NCBI GenBank assembly: GCA_030038955.1
Contig: JASHQV010000487.1
Coordinates: 1 to 8,929 of the forward strand
Direction: 5' to 3'
DNA: 8,929 nucleotides
DNA from: Solirubrobacteraceae bacterium
GTDB taxonomy: Bacteria; Actinomycetota; Thermoleophilia; Solirubrobacterales; Solirubrobacteraceae
The translations under genes were made by a program, and so were the position numbers. Of this stretch, positions 1 to 6,798 are shown piece after piece. The notes under the pieces were generated by a model. The model did no database searches. It saw only the letters and a program-made list of their open reading frames with translations, and was not told the origin of the DNA. Numbering within the stretch: the first letter of the stretch is position 1; the number at the start of each line of letters is the position of its first letter.

Positions 1-1439
1 TGAACCCGCGGCGCCGCCAGAACGCGCTCACCAACCCGGTGATGATCGGCGCGCTGACCGTGCTCGTCACGATCGTCGCCGTGGTTCTCGCCTTCCAGGC
101 CAACACGGGACTCCCGTTCGTGCCCCGCTACGACCTCCACGTCGACGTCACGGACGCGTCCGAGCTGACCCGCGGCGGCGAGGTGCATATGGGCGGCGTG
201 CTGGTCGGCGCGGTGACCAGCGTCACCGCCGCCCGCGACCGCGCGGGCCAGCCGATCGCGGTGCTGAACGTCGAGCTCGACAAGAGCATCGAGCCGCTGT
301 CGGTGGACACGCACTTCACGATCCGCCTGAAGGACGCGATCGGCGAGAAGTACCTGGCGATCACGCCAGGGCACTCGAAGCGCACGTGGCCACAGGGGGC
401 GACCGTCCCAACCAGCGACACGAGCGCCGAGACCGACCTCGACCAGGTGCTGTCGATGTTCACGCCGCCGACGCGCAAGGGCATCACCGACGCGACCGAG
501 AGCTTCGCCGACGCGCTTGCCGGGCGCGGCGCCGACGTCAACAACGCGATCGGCGCGTTCGTGCCGCTCGTCGACAGGCTCGGGCCGGTGATGCGCAACC
601 TCTCCTCGCCGCACACCCGGCTGGGTCAGTTCGTGCACGAGCTGGGGGAGTTCACGGGGGCGCTGGCCCCGGTGGCGGCTCGTCAGGCGGCGCTGTTCGA
701 CAACCTCGACGCCACCTTCGGCTCACTGGCCACGGTCGCCGATCCCTACCTCGAGCGGTGGATCGCGCAGACACCGCCGACGCTCGAGACCGTGATCGAG
801 GACGGCCCGCGGGAGCGGGCGTTCATCCGCGACGCCACGGGGCTGCTGGCGTCGCTGCGGCCGGGGGTGGCGACGCTCAGGACCAGCGCGCCGCTGCTGG
901 CCAGCGCGTTCGTCGCCGGCACTCGCACGCTGCCCGCCAGCGGCAGCCTCGACGAGCGCCTCGTCGGCCTGTCGCACACGCTGGCCGACTACGGCGCCGA
1001 TCCCACGGTCACGCAGGGGCTGGCACGGCTGACGCTGACCGCAGATCGCCTGACGCCGCCGCTGACGTTCCTGACCCCCGCCCAGACCACCTGCAACTAC
1101 GTGTCGCTGTTCCTTCGCAACGTGTCCTCGGCGCTGTCGGACCCGGTTGGCACCGGCACGGCGCTGCGGCTGGTGATCGTCGCGATCGACGACGTCGCCG
1201 GCGGCGAGGCGGTTCCCTCCCAGAGGCCCTACCTGACGCCGGGCACGGCGGGCGGCGACAACCACGCGCCGCTGCACGTGGACCCCTACCCGAACACCGA
1301 TGCGCCGGGGGAGACGGCCGAGTGCTCGGCCGGCAACGAGCCGTTCTCGCCCGCACACGCGGTGATCGGGAACCCGGCCGGCAACGTCGGCCTGCACACC
1401 CAGAGCAGCGGCTCGAAGAGCTCAGGCGGTGTGCGGTGA
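1..1439 (+). CDS. MCE family protein 1 (MlaD-like lipid transport subunit), start codon cut by window edge
   Basis: Lipid-binding subunit of an MCE transporter, anchored in the cytoplasmic membrane and facing outward. The reading frame is open from base 3 and reads N-P-R-R-R-Q-N-A-L-T-N-P-V-M-I-G. The in-frame triplet before it ends in TG (bases 1-2), so the start codon almost certainly begins one base outside the window, giving 479 residues. A short basic N-terminus precedes one hydrophobic segment (about residues 15-33). The MCE domain spans about residues 44-124, from YDLHVDV to KYLAITPG. A long, mainly helical, alanine/leucine-rich tail follows. The tail has exactly two cysteines (C365, C442), the second in an AECSAGNEPF motif close to the C-terminus. 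The GTG at 39 is also in frame, but it would discard the basic residues before the anchor, so I reject it. The TGA stop overlaps the next gene by 4 bases, and TGA at bases 1-3 is probably the stop of an upstream partner. The MCE assignment is secure; the lipid carried is unknown. Confidence 0.9.
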   Translation, partial: NPRRRQNALTNPVMIGALTVLVTIVAVVLAFQANTGLPFVPRYDLHVDVTDASELTRGGEVHMGGVLVGAVTSVTAARDRAGQPIAVLNVELDKSIEPLSVDTHFTIRLKDAIGEKYLAITPGHSKRTWPQGATVPTSDTSAETDLDQVLSMFTPPTRKGITDATESFADALAGRGADVNNAIGAFVPLVDRLGPVMRNLSSPHTRLGQFVHELGEFTGALAPVAARQAALFDNLDATFGSLATVADPYLERWIAQTPPTLETVIEDGPRERAFIRDATGLLASLRPGVATLRTSAPLLASAFVAGTRTLPASGSLDERLVGLSHTLADYGADPTVTQGLARLTLTADRLTPPLTFLTPAQTTCNYVSLFLRNVSSALSDPVGTGTALRLVIVAIDDVAGGEAVPSQRPYLTPGTAGGDNHAPLHVDPYPNTDAPGETAECSAGNEPFSPAHAVIGNPAGNVGLHTQSSGSKSSGGVR

Positions 1440-2878
1440 GAGCCGGGATCCCGCGGATCTCCAACCTGCAGGCCGCGATCGCCGCGATCGCGGTGGTGAT
1501 CGTCGCCTGCTACCTCGTGTTCGGCGGTCCGATCCCGTTCACGAGCTCCCCGTTCGTGCTGCGGGCGGTGTTCACGGCCAACACCGAGCTCGGGCTCGAC
1601 TCGCCGGTGCGGATCGCCGGCGTCGACGTCGGCGAGGTCACCGGCGTCCGGCACCTGGCTGGATCGAGCACCGCCGGCGTCGTGACGATGGCGATCCAGT
1701 CGAACGGGCTGCCGATCCACGCAGACGCCACCGCCCAGATCCGCTCCCGGATCTTCTTGGAGGGCAACTTCTACGTCGACCTGGATCCGGGCAGCCCGGA
1801 GGCGCCCGCGCTGCACTCGGGCGCCACGCTGCCGGCCGCCAACACGTCCGGCCCGGTGCAGCTGGACCGCGTGCTGTCGGCGCTCGACGTACCCGTGCGG
1901 GCGAGCCTGCAGCGCCTCGTGCAGGGGCTCGGCAGCGCTCTCAACGAAGCCACGCCGTCCGGCCGGGACGGCTCTCAGAACGGAGGCGAGCGCGGGTTGA
2001 CCGGGGCGCAGGCGCTGAACCGCGCGCTCGAGTACTCGGCCGGGGCGTTCACGGCGTCGGCGATCGTCAACCAGGCGCTGCTCGGCGAGCGCCCCCACGA
2101 TCTCAGCGGCGCGGTCTCGAACAGCGCCGCGGTGATGCGGGGGCTGTCCAGCAGCCCCAGCCAGCTGAGCGGGCTGGTCGACACGTTCGAGCGGACGATC
2201 GCCGCACTCGCCGCGCGCCAGCAGGAGCTGGGGGCGACCGTCGCAGAGCTGCCGACGCTGCTGCGCCGGGCAGACGCCGCCGACAGCGCGCTCGACGCGT
2301 CGTTCGGCCCGACCCAGAAGTTCGCCCGCGAGATCATCCCCGGGCTGCATCAGCTGGGCCCGACGATCGACGTCGCGCTGCCGTGGCTGAGGCAGCTGAC
2401 CGCGCTCGTGTCGCGCCCGCAGCTCGGGGGGCTGCTCAGCGAGCTGGCTCCCGCCGTACGCCACACGGCCACCACCGTCACCGCCGCGATCGGCCTCACC
2501 GATCGGGTCGACCAGCTCTCCAAGTGCCTCACGGACGACGTGATCCCGACCGGCAACGAGGTGATCAGCGACCCACCGGTGGGAACCGGCCTGCGCGTCT
2601 ACCAGGAGCTGCTGCAGAGCGCCGTCGGGCTCGCCGGCGCCGCCCAGAACTTCGACGGCAACGGTCGTTACGTGCGCTCCACGGTGGCAGGCGGCAGCAC
2701 GCTCGTGCAGACGCCGGACCTGCCCGTCAACGGCCCGCTGTTCGGCGACGCGGTGCTGACGCCGCTCGGCACCCGGCCGGCGTTCACGGCCACGGCGCCG
2801 CCCCTGCACAGCACCACCGCCTGCGACCGCGAGCCCGTGCCAGACCTGAACTCCGCCGCCACGGGGACAGGCCCGTGA
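1436..2878 (+). CDS. MCE family protein 2 (MlaD-like lipid transport subunit)
   Basis: Second MCE subunit, 480 residues. I chose the GTG at 1436 because it forms a GTGA overlap with the stop of the previous gene and puts the membrane anchor (about residues 12-29) right after a short basic leader, MRAGIPRIS. The frame is open much further upstream, but that sequence is arginine/alanine-rich shadow of the gene before it. The MCE domain spans about residues 40-119 and contains the very typical RIAGVDVGEV strand-turn and ends NFYVDLDPG. The helical tail is interrupted near residues 180-190 by a polar glycine-rich stretch (GRDGSQNGGERG). Its two tail cysteines are C364 and C463, the latter in a TTACDREPVPDLN ending; C25 lies in the membrane anchor. 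I see no strong Shine-Dalgarno, which fits translational coupling to the previous gene. It presumably forms a hetero-oligomeric tube with the neighbouring MCE proteins. Confidence 0.92.
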   Translation: MRAGIPRISNLQAAIAAIAVVIVACYLVFGGPIPFTSSPFVLRAVFTANTELGLDSPVRIAGVDVGEVTGVRHLAGSSTAGVVTMAIQSNGLPIHADATAQIRSRIFLEGNFYVDLDPGSPEAPALHSGATLPAANTSGPVQLDRVLSALDVPVRASLQRLVQGLGSALNEATPSGRDGSQNGGERGLTGAQALNRALEYSAGAFTASAIVNQALLGERPHDLSGAVSNSAAVMRGLSSSPSQLSGLVDTFERTIAALAARQQELGATVAELPTLLRRADAADSALDASFGPTQKFAREIIPGLHQLGPTIDVALPWLRQLTALVSRPQLGGLLSELAPAVRHTATTVTAAIGLTDRVDQLSKCLTDDVIPTGNEVISDPPVGTGLRVYQELLQSAVGLAGAAQNFDGNGRYVRSTVAGGSTLVQTPDLPVNGPLFGDAVLTPLGTRPAFTATAPPLHSTTACDREPVPDLNSAATGTGP

Positions 2879-2922
2879 GGCTCGTGGCTCAGCACCATCG
2901 GCTCGAGGGGGCCCGCTCGTGA
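2875..2922 (+). other. Possible 15-codon coupling mini-ORF between MCE genes 2 and 3
   Basis: Between the stop of MCE gene 2 and the start of MCE gene 3 there is a 15-codon frame, reading M-R-L-V-A-Q-H-H-R-L-E-G-A-R-S. It begins with a GTG that overlaps the previous stop as GTGA (2875-2878). It ends with a TGA that overlaps the next start as GTGA (2919-2922). It thus exactly fills the only junction of this operon that is not a direct 4-base overlap. It may relay ribosomes from gene 2 to gene 3, or it may be chance, since GTGA is common in this GC-rich sequence. The peptide matches nothing I recognise. Confidence 0.25.
2905..2911 (+). promoter_or_regulatory. Shine-Dalgarno for MCE gene 3
   Basis: GAGGGGG lies 7 bases before the GTG at 2919. 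It is the clearest ribosome binding site inside the MCE operon and supports that start. Gene 3 is the only MCE gene here that is not directly overlapped by its upstream neighbour, which may be why it needs its own site. Confidence 0.6.
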
Positions 2923-4268
2923 GACGCGCGATCGCTGTCCACCGGGTCGACGTGGTCGCCGTCGCCGTGCTGGTGGCGCTGGCCGCCGTCACCGTCGTCT
3001 ACATCCTCGAGCACCAGCCCGCGTTCACGTTCGGGCGCAGCTACTACACGGTGAAGGCGCCGTTCACCTCCGCGGCCGCGATCGAGTCCGGCCAGGGCCA
3101 GGCCGTGACGATCGCCGGCGTCCAGGTGGGGGTGGTCGGCGGCGTCGCGCTCGAGCACGGGCAGGCCGTCGTGACGATGAACCTGTACAAGCGCTACGCC
3201 CCGATCTACCGCAACGCGACGGTCTTGCTGCGTCCGCGCACGCCACTCAAGGACATGTACCTGGCGCTCGACCCGGGCACCCGCAGCGCCGGTGCGATCC
3301 CCAGCGGTGGCAGCCTCACGGCCGCCGCCACCGAGCCGGACATCGACGTCGATCAGATCCTGGGGTCGCTCGACGCCGACACCCGCACCTACCTGTTGCT
3401 GCTGCTGTCGGGCGGCTCCGAGGCGTTCGCCGGCAAGGGCGCCACGTCCGAAACGCCGAGCGCCAGCACAGTCGCTCAGCTCCGTGGCATCTTCAAGCGG
3501 TTCGCGCCGCTTGATCGCAACACGCAGACATTCGCGACGCTGCTGGCGCAGCGCAGCGACAACCTCCGCCGAGCGATCCACAACCTCGACCTGGTGACGG
3601 GTGCGCTCGCCGGCGTCAACGGTCAGCTGGCGTCGCTGATCCGGGCCTCGAACGCCGACTTCGGCGCGATCTCCTCGCAGGATGCCGCGCTCGAGGCGGG
3701 GCTGAGCGCGCTGCCCGGCACGCTCCGCCAGACGAGCTCGACGCTGAGCAGCGTGCGCAGCTTCGCGACCGCCAGCGGCACCGCGCTCGGGCGGCTCGAG
3801 CCGTTCGCGCGGGCGCTCCCCTCCGCGCTGCGCGCGGTGCGGCCGCTGGCCCGCGACACCACGCCCGTGATCGAGCACCAGCTGCGACCGTTCGCCGAGG
3901 CCGTGCAGCCGCTGGCGCGGGCGCTGCGTCCCGCCGCAGCCAAGCTGAGCGGGGCGACACCGGAGCTGTCGAGCTCGATCGGCGTGCTGAACACGCTGTT
4001 CAACACGCTCGCCTACCAGTCCGGCGGCAGCCACAGCTACCTGTTCTGGGGCGCCTGGCTGGCCCACAACGCCGACAGCCTGACGACCCTGCAGGACGCC
4101 AACGGCCCGCTGATTCAGGCGCAGTTCATGACCTCCTGCTCGGCGCTGTACGTGTTCGAGAAGGTCCTGGTCGAGTCGGTGCCTTCGCTGACGCCGCTGC
4201 TCGACCTGCTGAACGCGCCCGACGCCAGCACGCTCAAGTCCTCCTACTGCCCCGCCGCGACCTCATGA
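2919..4268 (+). CDS. MCE family protein 3 (MlaD-like lipid transport subunit)
   Basis: Third MCE subunit, 449 residues, the shortest of the four. The GTG at 2919 is the first start in this frame and has a Shine-Dalgarno 7 bases upstream. One membrane anchor (about residues 10-30) is followed by an MCE domain at about 42-120, with VTIAGVQVGVV in place of the usual IAGVDVG and ending MYLALDPG. A helical tail follows. Around residues 280-345 the tail carries regularly spaced proline steps (EPFARAL, RPLARDT, RPFAEAV, QPLARAL), which suggest a series of short helices. Its only cysteines are C407 and C444, both near the C-terminus and 37 residues apart. The ATGA at 4265-4268 couples it to MCE gene 4. 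The family assignment is secure; its position in the hexamer is not known. Confidence 0.92.
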   Translation: MRRAIAVHRVDVVAVAVLVALAAVTVVYILEHQPAFTFGRSYYTVKAPFTSAAAIESGQGQAVTIAGVQVGVVGGVALEHGQAVVTMNLYKRYAPIYRNATVLLRPRTPLKDMYLALDPGTRSAGAIPSGGSLTAAATEPDIDVDQILGSLDADTRTYLLLLLSGGSEAFAGKGATSETPSASTVAQLRGIFKRFAPLDRNTQTFATLLAQRSDNLRRAIHNLDLVTGALAGVNGQLASLIRASNADFGAISSQDAALEAGLSALPGTLRQTSSTLSSVRSFATASGTALGRLEPFARALPSALRAVRPLARDTTPVIEHQLRPFAEAVQPLARALRPAAAKLSGATPELSSSIGVLNTLFNTLAYQSGGSHSYLFWGAWLAHNADSLTTLQDANGPLIQAQFMTSCSALYVFEKVLVESVPSLTPLLDLLNAPDASTLKSSYCPAATS

Positions 4269-5758
4269 ACACGCTCGCCCCGAGCCGCAGCAAGATCGCC
4301 GTGATGACGCTGTTCGCGGGCTCGTGCGTGGGCCTGCTGCTGTTCCTGTGGGTGTCGTTCGGCGGCTCGGTGCCGCTGGCGCCGCAGGGCTACCGCTTCA
4401 GCGTCGAGTTCCCCCAGGCGGTCGAGCTCGCGCCCCAGTCCGACGTCGAGATCGCCGGCGTCGACGTCGGGCAGGTGGTGGGCGTGACGCTCGATCGCCG
4501 CACCGGGCTGAGCCGGGCGGTGATCCAGATCGACCCCCGGTATGCGCCGCGTCCGGCCGACACCCGCGCGATCCTGCGCCAGAAGACGCTGCTGGGCGAG
4601 ACCTACGTGGCGCTGTCGCCAGGAACTCGCAACGGGCCGATGATCCCGGACGGGGGGCGATTGCCGGAGGCGCAGGTGGCGCCGACCGTGCAGCTCGACC
4701 AAATCCTGTCGACCTTCGACGCCCGCACGCGGCAGGCGTTCGAGCAGTGGATGCAGCAGGACGGCGTCGCCCTGACCGGCCGCGGCGAGGACGTCAACGA
4801 TGCGCTCGCCGAGCTGTACCCGTTCGCCACCAACGTCAGCGGCGTGCTCAGCGTGCTGCAGCGGGATGGCGCCGCCACCCGCACGCTGTTGCGCGACGGC
4901 AGCGAGGTGCTCGGCGCGGTCGCGCACTCGCCGGCGACGCTGCAGGCGCTGATCCGCAACGCCGACACGGTGTTCGCGGCGACCGCGGCAAGCGACCGCT
5001 CGCTGGCCGCCGCGGTCAGGGCGTTTCCGTCGTTCCTCGTCGCCACCCGCGAGACGATCGCCCGGGTCGACCGGTTCTCGGCGACGGCCAAGCCGCTGGT
5101 CGACGAGCTGCGCCCGGCCGCCAGGCAGCTGTCACCGGCGCTGAGGGCGGTGGCGGCGGTGGCGCCACCGCTGCGCACAGCGCTCGTCTACCTCGGCCCC
5201 GCGGTCACCGCGTCGCGCAAGGGGATCCCGGCGATCGAGCGCTTCCTGCATCAGTCCGAGCCGCTGCTGGCGCGGCTGACGCCGTACCTCGGGGGCGTCG
5301 TGCCGGTGCTCGACTACCTCAATGTCTACCGCCGCGAGCTCGCCGCGTTCTTCGCCAACGGCACCGCCAGCACCGAGGCGACCGCCGAGAACATCGCCCA
5401 GAACAAGCTGCTGCACTATCTGCGGGTGTCCAACCCGGTCAACCCCGAGTCGCTGACCGCCTATTCGCACCGGCCGTACAGCAACCGCTCCGACCCGTAC
5501 ATGCAGCCGGGCGGCTACAGCCTGCTGCGCAGCGGCCTGGAGGTGTTCGGCAGCTACCTGTGCACCGACCGCGCGCTGCCGACGCTGAGCAGCTCGATCC
5601 CGTCGAGCCTCGCCGCCGTGCTGAAGTCGGTCTACTACACCGCCGACCCGGACGGACCCAGCTGCCGGGCCCAGGCGCCGCTCGGCGAGACGATCGAGCG
5701 GTTGACGGGCCTAACAGGCCTTAGCACGAATTTCCCGCAACTTCAGAGCCTGCCATGA
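4265..5758 (+). CDS. MCE family protein 4 (MlaD-like lipid transport subunit), last gene of the operon
   Basis: Fourth MCE subunit, 497 residues. The ATG at 4265 overlaps the previous stop (ATGA) and begins with MNTLAPSRSK before a hydrophobic anchor at about residues 11-32. The MCE domain spans about residues 43-120 with EIAGVDVGQVVGV and ends TYVALSPG. The tail is helical up to about residue 360. A more polar section follows, rich in Tyr, Asn, Ser and Pro (around YSHRPYSNRSDPYMQPGGYS), which is unlike the other three proteins and may be a distal cap. The two tail cysteines are C433 and C467; C21 is inside the anchor and does not form a convincing lipobox. The last 15 sense codons use many A/T-ending codons (CTA, ACA, CTT, AAT, CAA, CTT, CCA), unlike the rest of the gene. 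Nothing convincingly coding overlaps its stop, so the operon probably ends here. Confidence 0.92.
   Translation: MNTLAPSRSKIAVMTLFAGSCVGLLLFLWVSFGGSVPLAPQGYRFSVEFPQAVELAPQSDVEIAGVDVGQVVGVTLDRRTGLSRAVIQIDPRYAPRPADTRAILRQKTLLGETYVALSPGTRNGPMIPDGGRLPEAQVAPTVQLDQILSTFDARTRQAFEQWMQQDGVALTGRGEDVNDALAELYPFATNVSGVLSVLQRDGAATRTLLRDGSEVLGAVAHSPATLQALIRNADTVFAATAASDRSLAAAVRAFPSFLVATRETIARVDRFSATAKPLVDELRPAARQLSPALRAVAAVAPPLRTALVYLGPAVTASRKGIPAIERFLHQSEPLLARLTPYLGGVVPVLDYLNVYRRELAAFFANGTASTEATAENIAQNKLLHYLRVSNPVNPESLTAYSHRPYSNRSDPYMQPGGYSLLRSGLEVFGSYLCTDRALPTLSSSIPSSLAAVLKSVYYTADPDGPSCRAQAPLGETIERLTGLTGLSTNFPQLQSLP
5708..5720 (+). repeat. Small inverted repeat at the 3' end of MCE gene 4
   Basis: GGCCT-AAC-AGGCC is a perfect 5-bp stem with a 3-base loop, inside the codons for the LTGLTGL segment. 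It sits where codon use changes. It may be only a by-product of the repeated leucine-threonine-glycine codons. Confidence 0.3.
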
Positions 5759-5827
5759 GTCACTGGCCTAAGAGCGCCTCTCAAAATGAGCGCGCGCCGG
5801 ATGCGTCCGATGACCGGCGCTGGCTCA

Positions 5828-5876
5828 CCACCTGCGGTCTTGTAGGTATTTCAATACCTGCTGCGACCACAGGCGG
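5828..5876 (+). repeat. Large imperfect inverted repeat in the gap after the MCE operon
   Basis: This lies in the intergenic stretch 5759-5968. The outer arms are 5828-5839 and 5865-5876, with 10 of 12 pairs matching. The inner arms AGGTATT (5844-5850) and AATACCT (5853-5859) match perfectly around a 2-base centre, and short unpaired bulges lie between outer and inner arms. As RNA it would form a long stem-loop. No T-run follows, so it is not a textbook intrinsic terminator. It could mark the 3' end of the MCE transcript, be an operator for the next gene (the AT-rich inner palindrome resembles a dimeric regulator site), or be a dispersed repeat. In the rest of this gap I see only the ribosome binding site of the next gene and no convincing promoter hexamers. 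Confidence 0.6.
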
Positions 5877-5955
5877 CGCCCAGCTTGGTCCTGGAACGCC
5901 TCGATCGCACGTCATTTTGTTCCACGCTCTAAGGCCCTCGAACGAACATCGATCC

Positions 5956-5962
5956 AAGGAGG
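5956..5962 (+). promoter_or_regulatory. Perfect Shine-Dalgarno deciding a TTG start
   Basis: AAGGAGG lies 6 bases before the TTG at 5969. This ideal site and spacing justify the unusual TTG start and make independent, probably efficient translation of the secreted protein likely. Confidence 0.85.
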
Positions 5963-5968
5963 ATCCAG

Positions 5969-6751
5969 TTGAAGCGCATCATCATCGCCGGCACGGTCCT
6001 GGTCGCGCTGGTATGTGCGGCGGCCGCCTGGGCGGCCACCGATCCGAACTCCTATAGCGGCAGCACCACGGTGACTCCGAACAAGGCGGGGAGCGCCAAG
6101 AAGCCGGTCCCGGTCGGCTGGAGCCAGACGATCAACGTCAAGTCCAGCGAGTCCGGCTACGACGCGGCGCCGCTGAAGGACATCAAGACGACGATCTACG
6201 GGCTGAAGGTCGACACGAGTCTCGCTTCGACCTGCAGTTCCTCGAAGATCGAGTCGAGCGGGGGCACAGGCTGCCCCAGCAAGTCGCTGGTCGCGACCGG
6301 GACCGTCACGTCGCGGCTTGGCCGTTCAGACCGCAACCCTACGTATTCCGAGAACTGTGGCCCGCTGACCCTGAACGTCTACAACGGTGGCAAGAACTAC
6401 GTCTGGTTCTTCTTCATCGTGCCCAGCGTGACTGCGTGCCCTGGCGCTCACACGGGCTCGGCCGCACCGTACAAGGCGACCTTCTCGCGCTCGGGCAAGA
6501 ACATGGTGCTGAACGTGCCGCTGCCGGCTGACGTCTCGACGAACGCGGCCAACCTCGGGCTGTATGCCTCGCTCACCCACGAGCAGCTGACCTGGAAGAC
6601 GATCTCCGGGAAGTCGAAGGGCAAGAAGGTCGGCTACTTCGAGACCGTCGGCTGCAAGGCCGGGAAGCGGCCGTACAAGGTCACCTACACGGACACGACC
6701 AACGGCACGAACCGCTTCTCGACAACCCAGTCGGGCAAGGACAAGTGCTGA
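5969..6751 (+). CDS. Secreted cysteine-rich protein of unknown function
   Basis: A 260-residue exported protein. It starts at a TTG with a perfect Shine-Dalgarno. The N-terminus, MKRIIIAGTVLVALVC then AAAAWAA, is a classic Sec signal peptide with likely signal peptidase I cleavage after A22 or A23. C16 lacks a proper lipobox, so a lipoprotein is unlikely. The mature part is rich in Ser, Thr, Lys, Gly and aromatic beta-formers and has six cysteines (89, 102, 130, 157, 229 and 260). The last is the C-terminal residue, and together they could form three disulfides. A hydrophobic strand, YVWFFFIVP, sits at about 144-152. The early TTVTPNKAGSAKKP motif and the CP-x-S-x-x-V-x-T-G pattern remind me of secreted hypothetical proteins common in Solirubrobacterales-type genomes; this is from memory only. 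It appears monocistronic, with a hairpin just after it. I do not assign a function; an envelope or extracellular beta-sandwich protein is plausible. Confidence 0.85.
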   Translation: MKRIIIAGTVLVALVCAAAAWAATDPNSYSGSTTVTPNKAGSAKKPVPVGWSQTINVKSSESGYDAAPLKDIKTTIYGLKVDTSLASTCSSSKIESSGGTGCPSKSLVATGTVTSRLGRSDRNPTYSENCGPLTLNVYNGGKNYVWFFFIVPSVTACPGAHTGSAAPYKATFSRSGKNMVLNVPLPADVSTNAANLGLYASLTHEQLTWKTISGKSKGKKVGYFETVGCKAGKRPYKVTYTDTTNGTNRFSTTQSGKDKC

Positions 6752-6765
6752 GCTGACGCTGGTCT

Positions 6766-6798
6766 CCGGGGTCGTGGCCTGGTGGGCCACGACCCCGG
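6766..6798 (+). terminator. Strong hairpin between convergent genes, probable bidirectional terminator
   Basis: A perfect 14-bp stem (6766-6779 with 6785-6798) with a 5-base loop TGGTG begins 15 bases after the stop of the secreted-protein gene. It lies 53 bases beyond the end of the convergent ctaG. There is no T-run on either strand, as is common for GC-rich actinobacterial transcript ends. Position and stem strength support termination from both sides. Confidence 0.7.

Noticed and set aside
386..1435. Long upstream extension of MCE gene 2 in the same frame
   Set aside because: The translation is arginine/alanine-rich and low in complexity, overlaps MCE gene 1 completely, and would place the membrane anchor in the middle of the protein. 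The GTG at 1436 gives the normal architecture.
1429..2922. 497-codon + strand frame over MCE gene 2
   Set aside because: Arginine-rich shadow of MCE gene 2. Only its last 15 codons, in the gap, are noted separately as a possible coupling mini-ORF.
1286..2992. 568-codon open frame on the - strand opposite MCE gene 2
   Set aside because: Its Arg/Gly/Ala/His-rich translation has no recognisable domain and it lies fully antisense to clear MCE genes; it is a GC-rich shadow.
2889..4067. 392-codon open frame on the - strand opposite MCE gene 3
   Set aside because: Low-complexity Arg/Gly/Gln/Ala composition, antisense to a convincing MCE gene.
4298..4330. Possible lipobox (AGSC) in the N-terminus of MCE protein 4
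   Set aside because: There is no Leu at -3, and the hydrophobic segment continues well past the cysteine, so this is a membrane anchor and not a lipoprotein signal.
4324..5724. 466-codon frame inside MCE gene 4
   Set aside because: Arg/Gly/Ala-rich shadow of the MCE 4 frame with no anchor or domain.
5759..5968. Search for a tRNA, small RNA gene or CRISPR-like repeats in the largest gap
   Set aside because: The dyad does not fold into a cloverleaf, there are no repeated spaced units, and no promoter-terminator pair typical of a small RNA is evident.
5755..6057. 100-codon frame starting with ATG overlapping the MCE gene 4 stop
   Set aside because: The ATGA overlap is tempting, but the translation has no domain or membrane segment, runs through the large inverted repeat and the ribosome binding site of the next gene, and then overlaps its signal peptide coding region in another frame. 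Codon use does not look coding.
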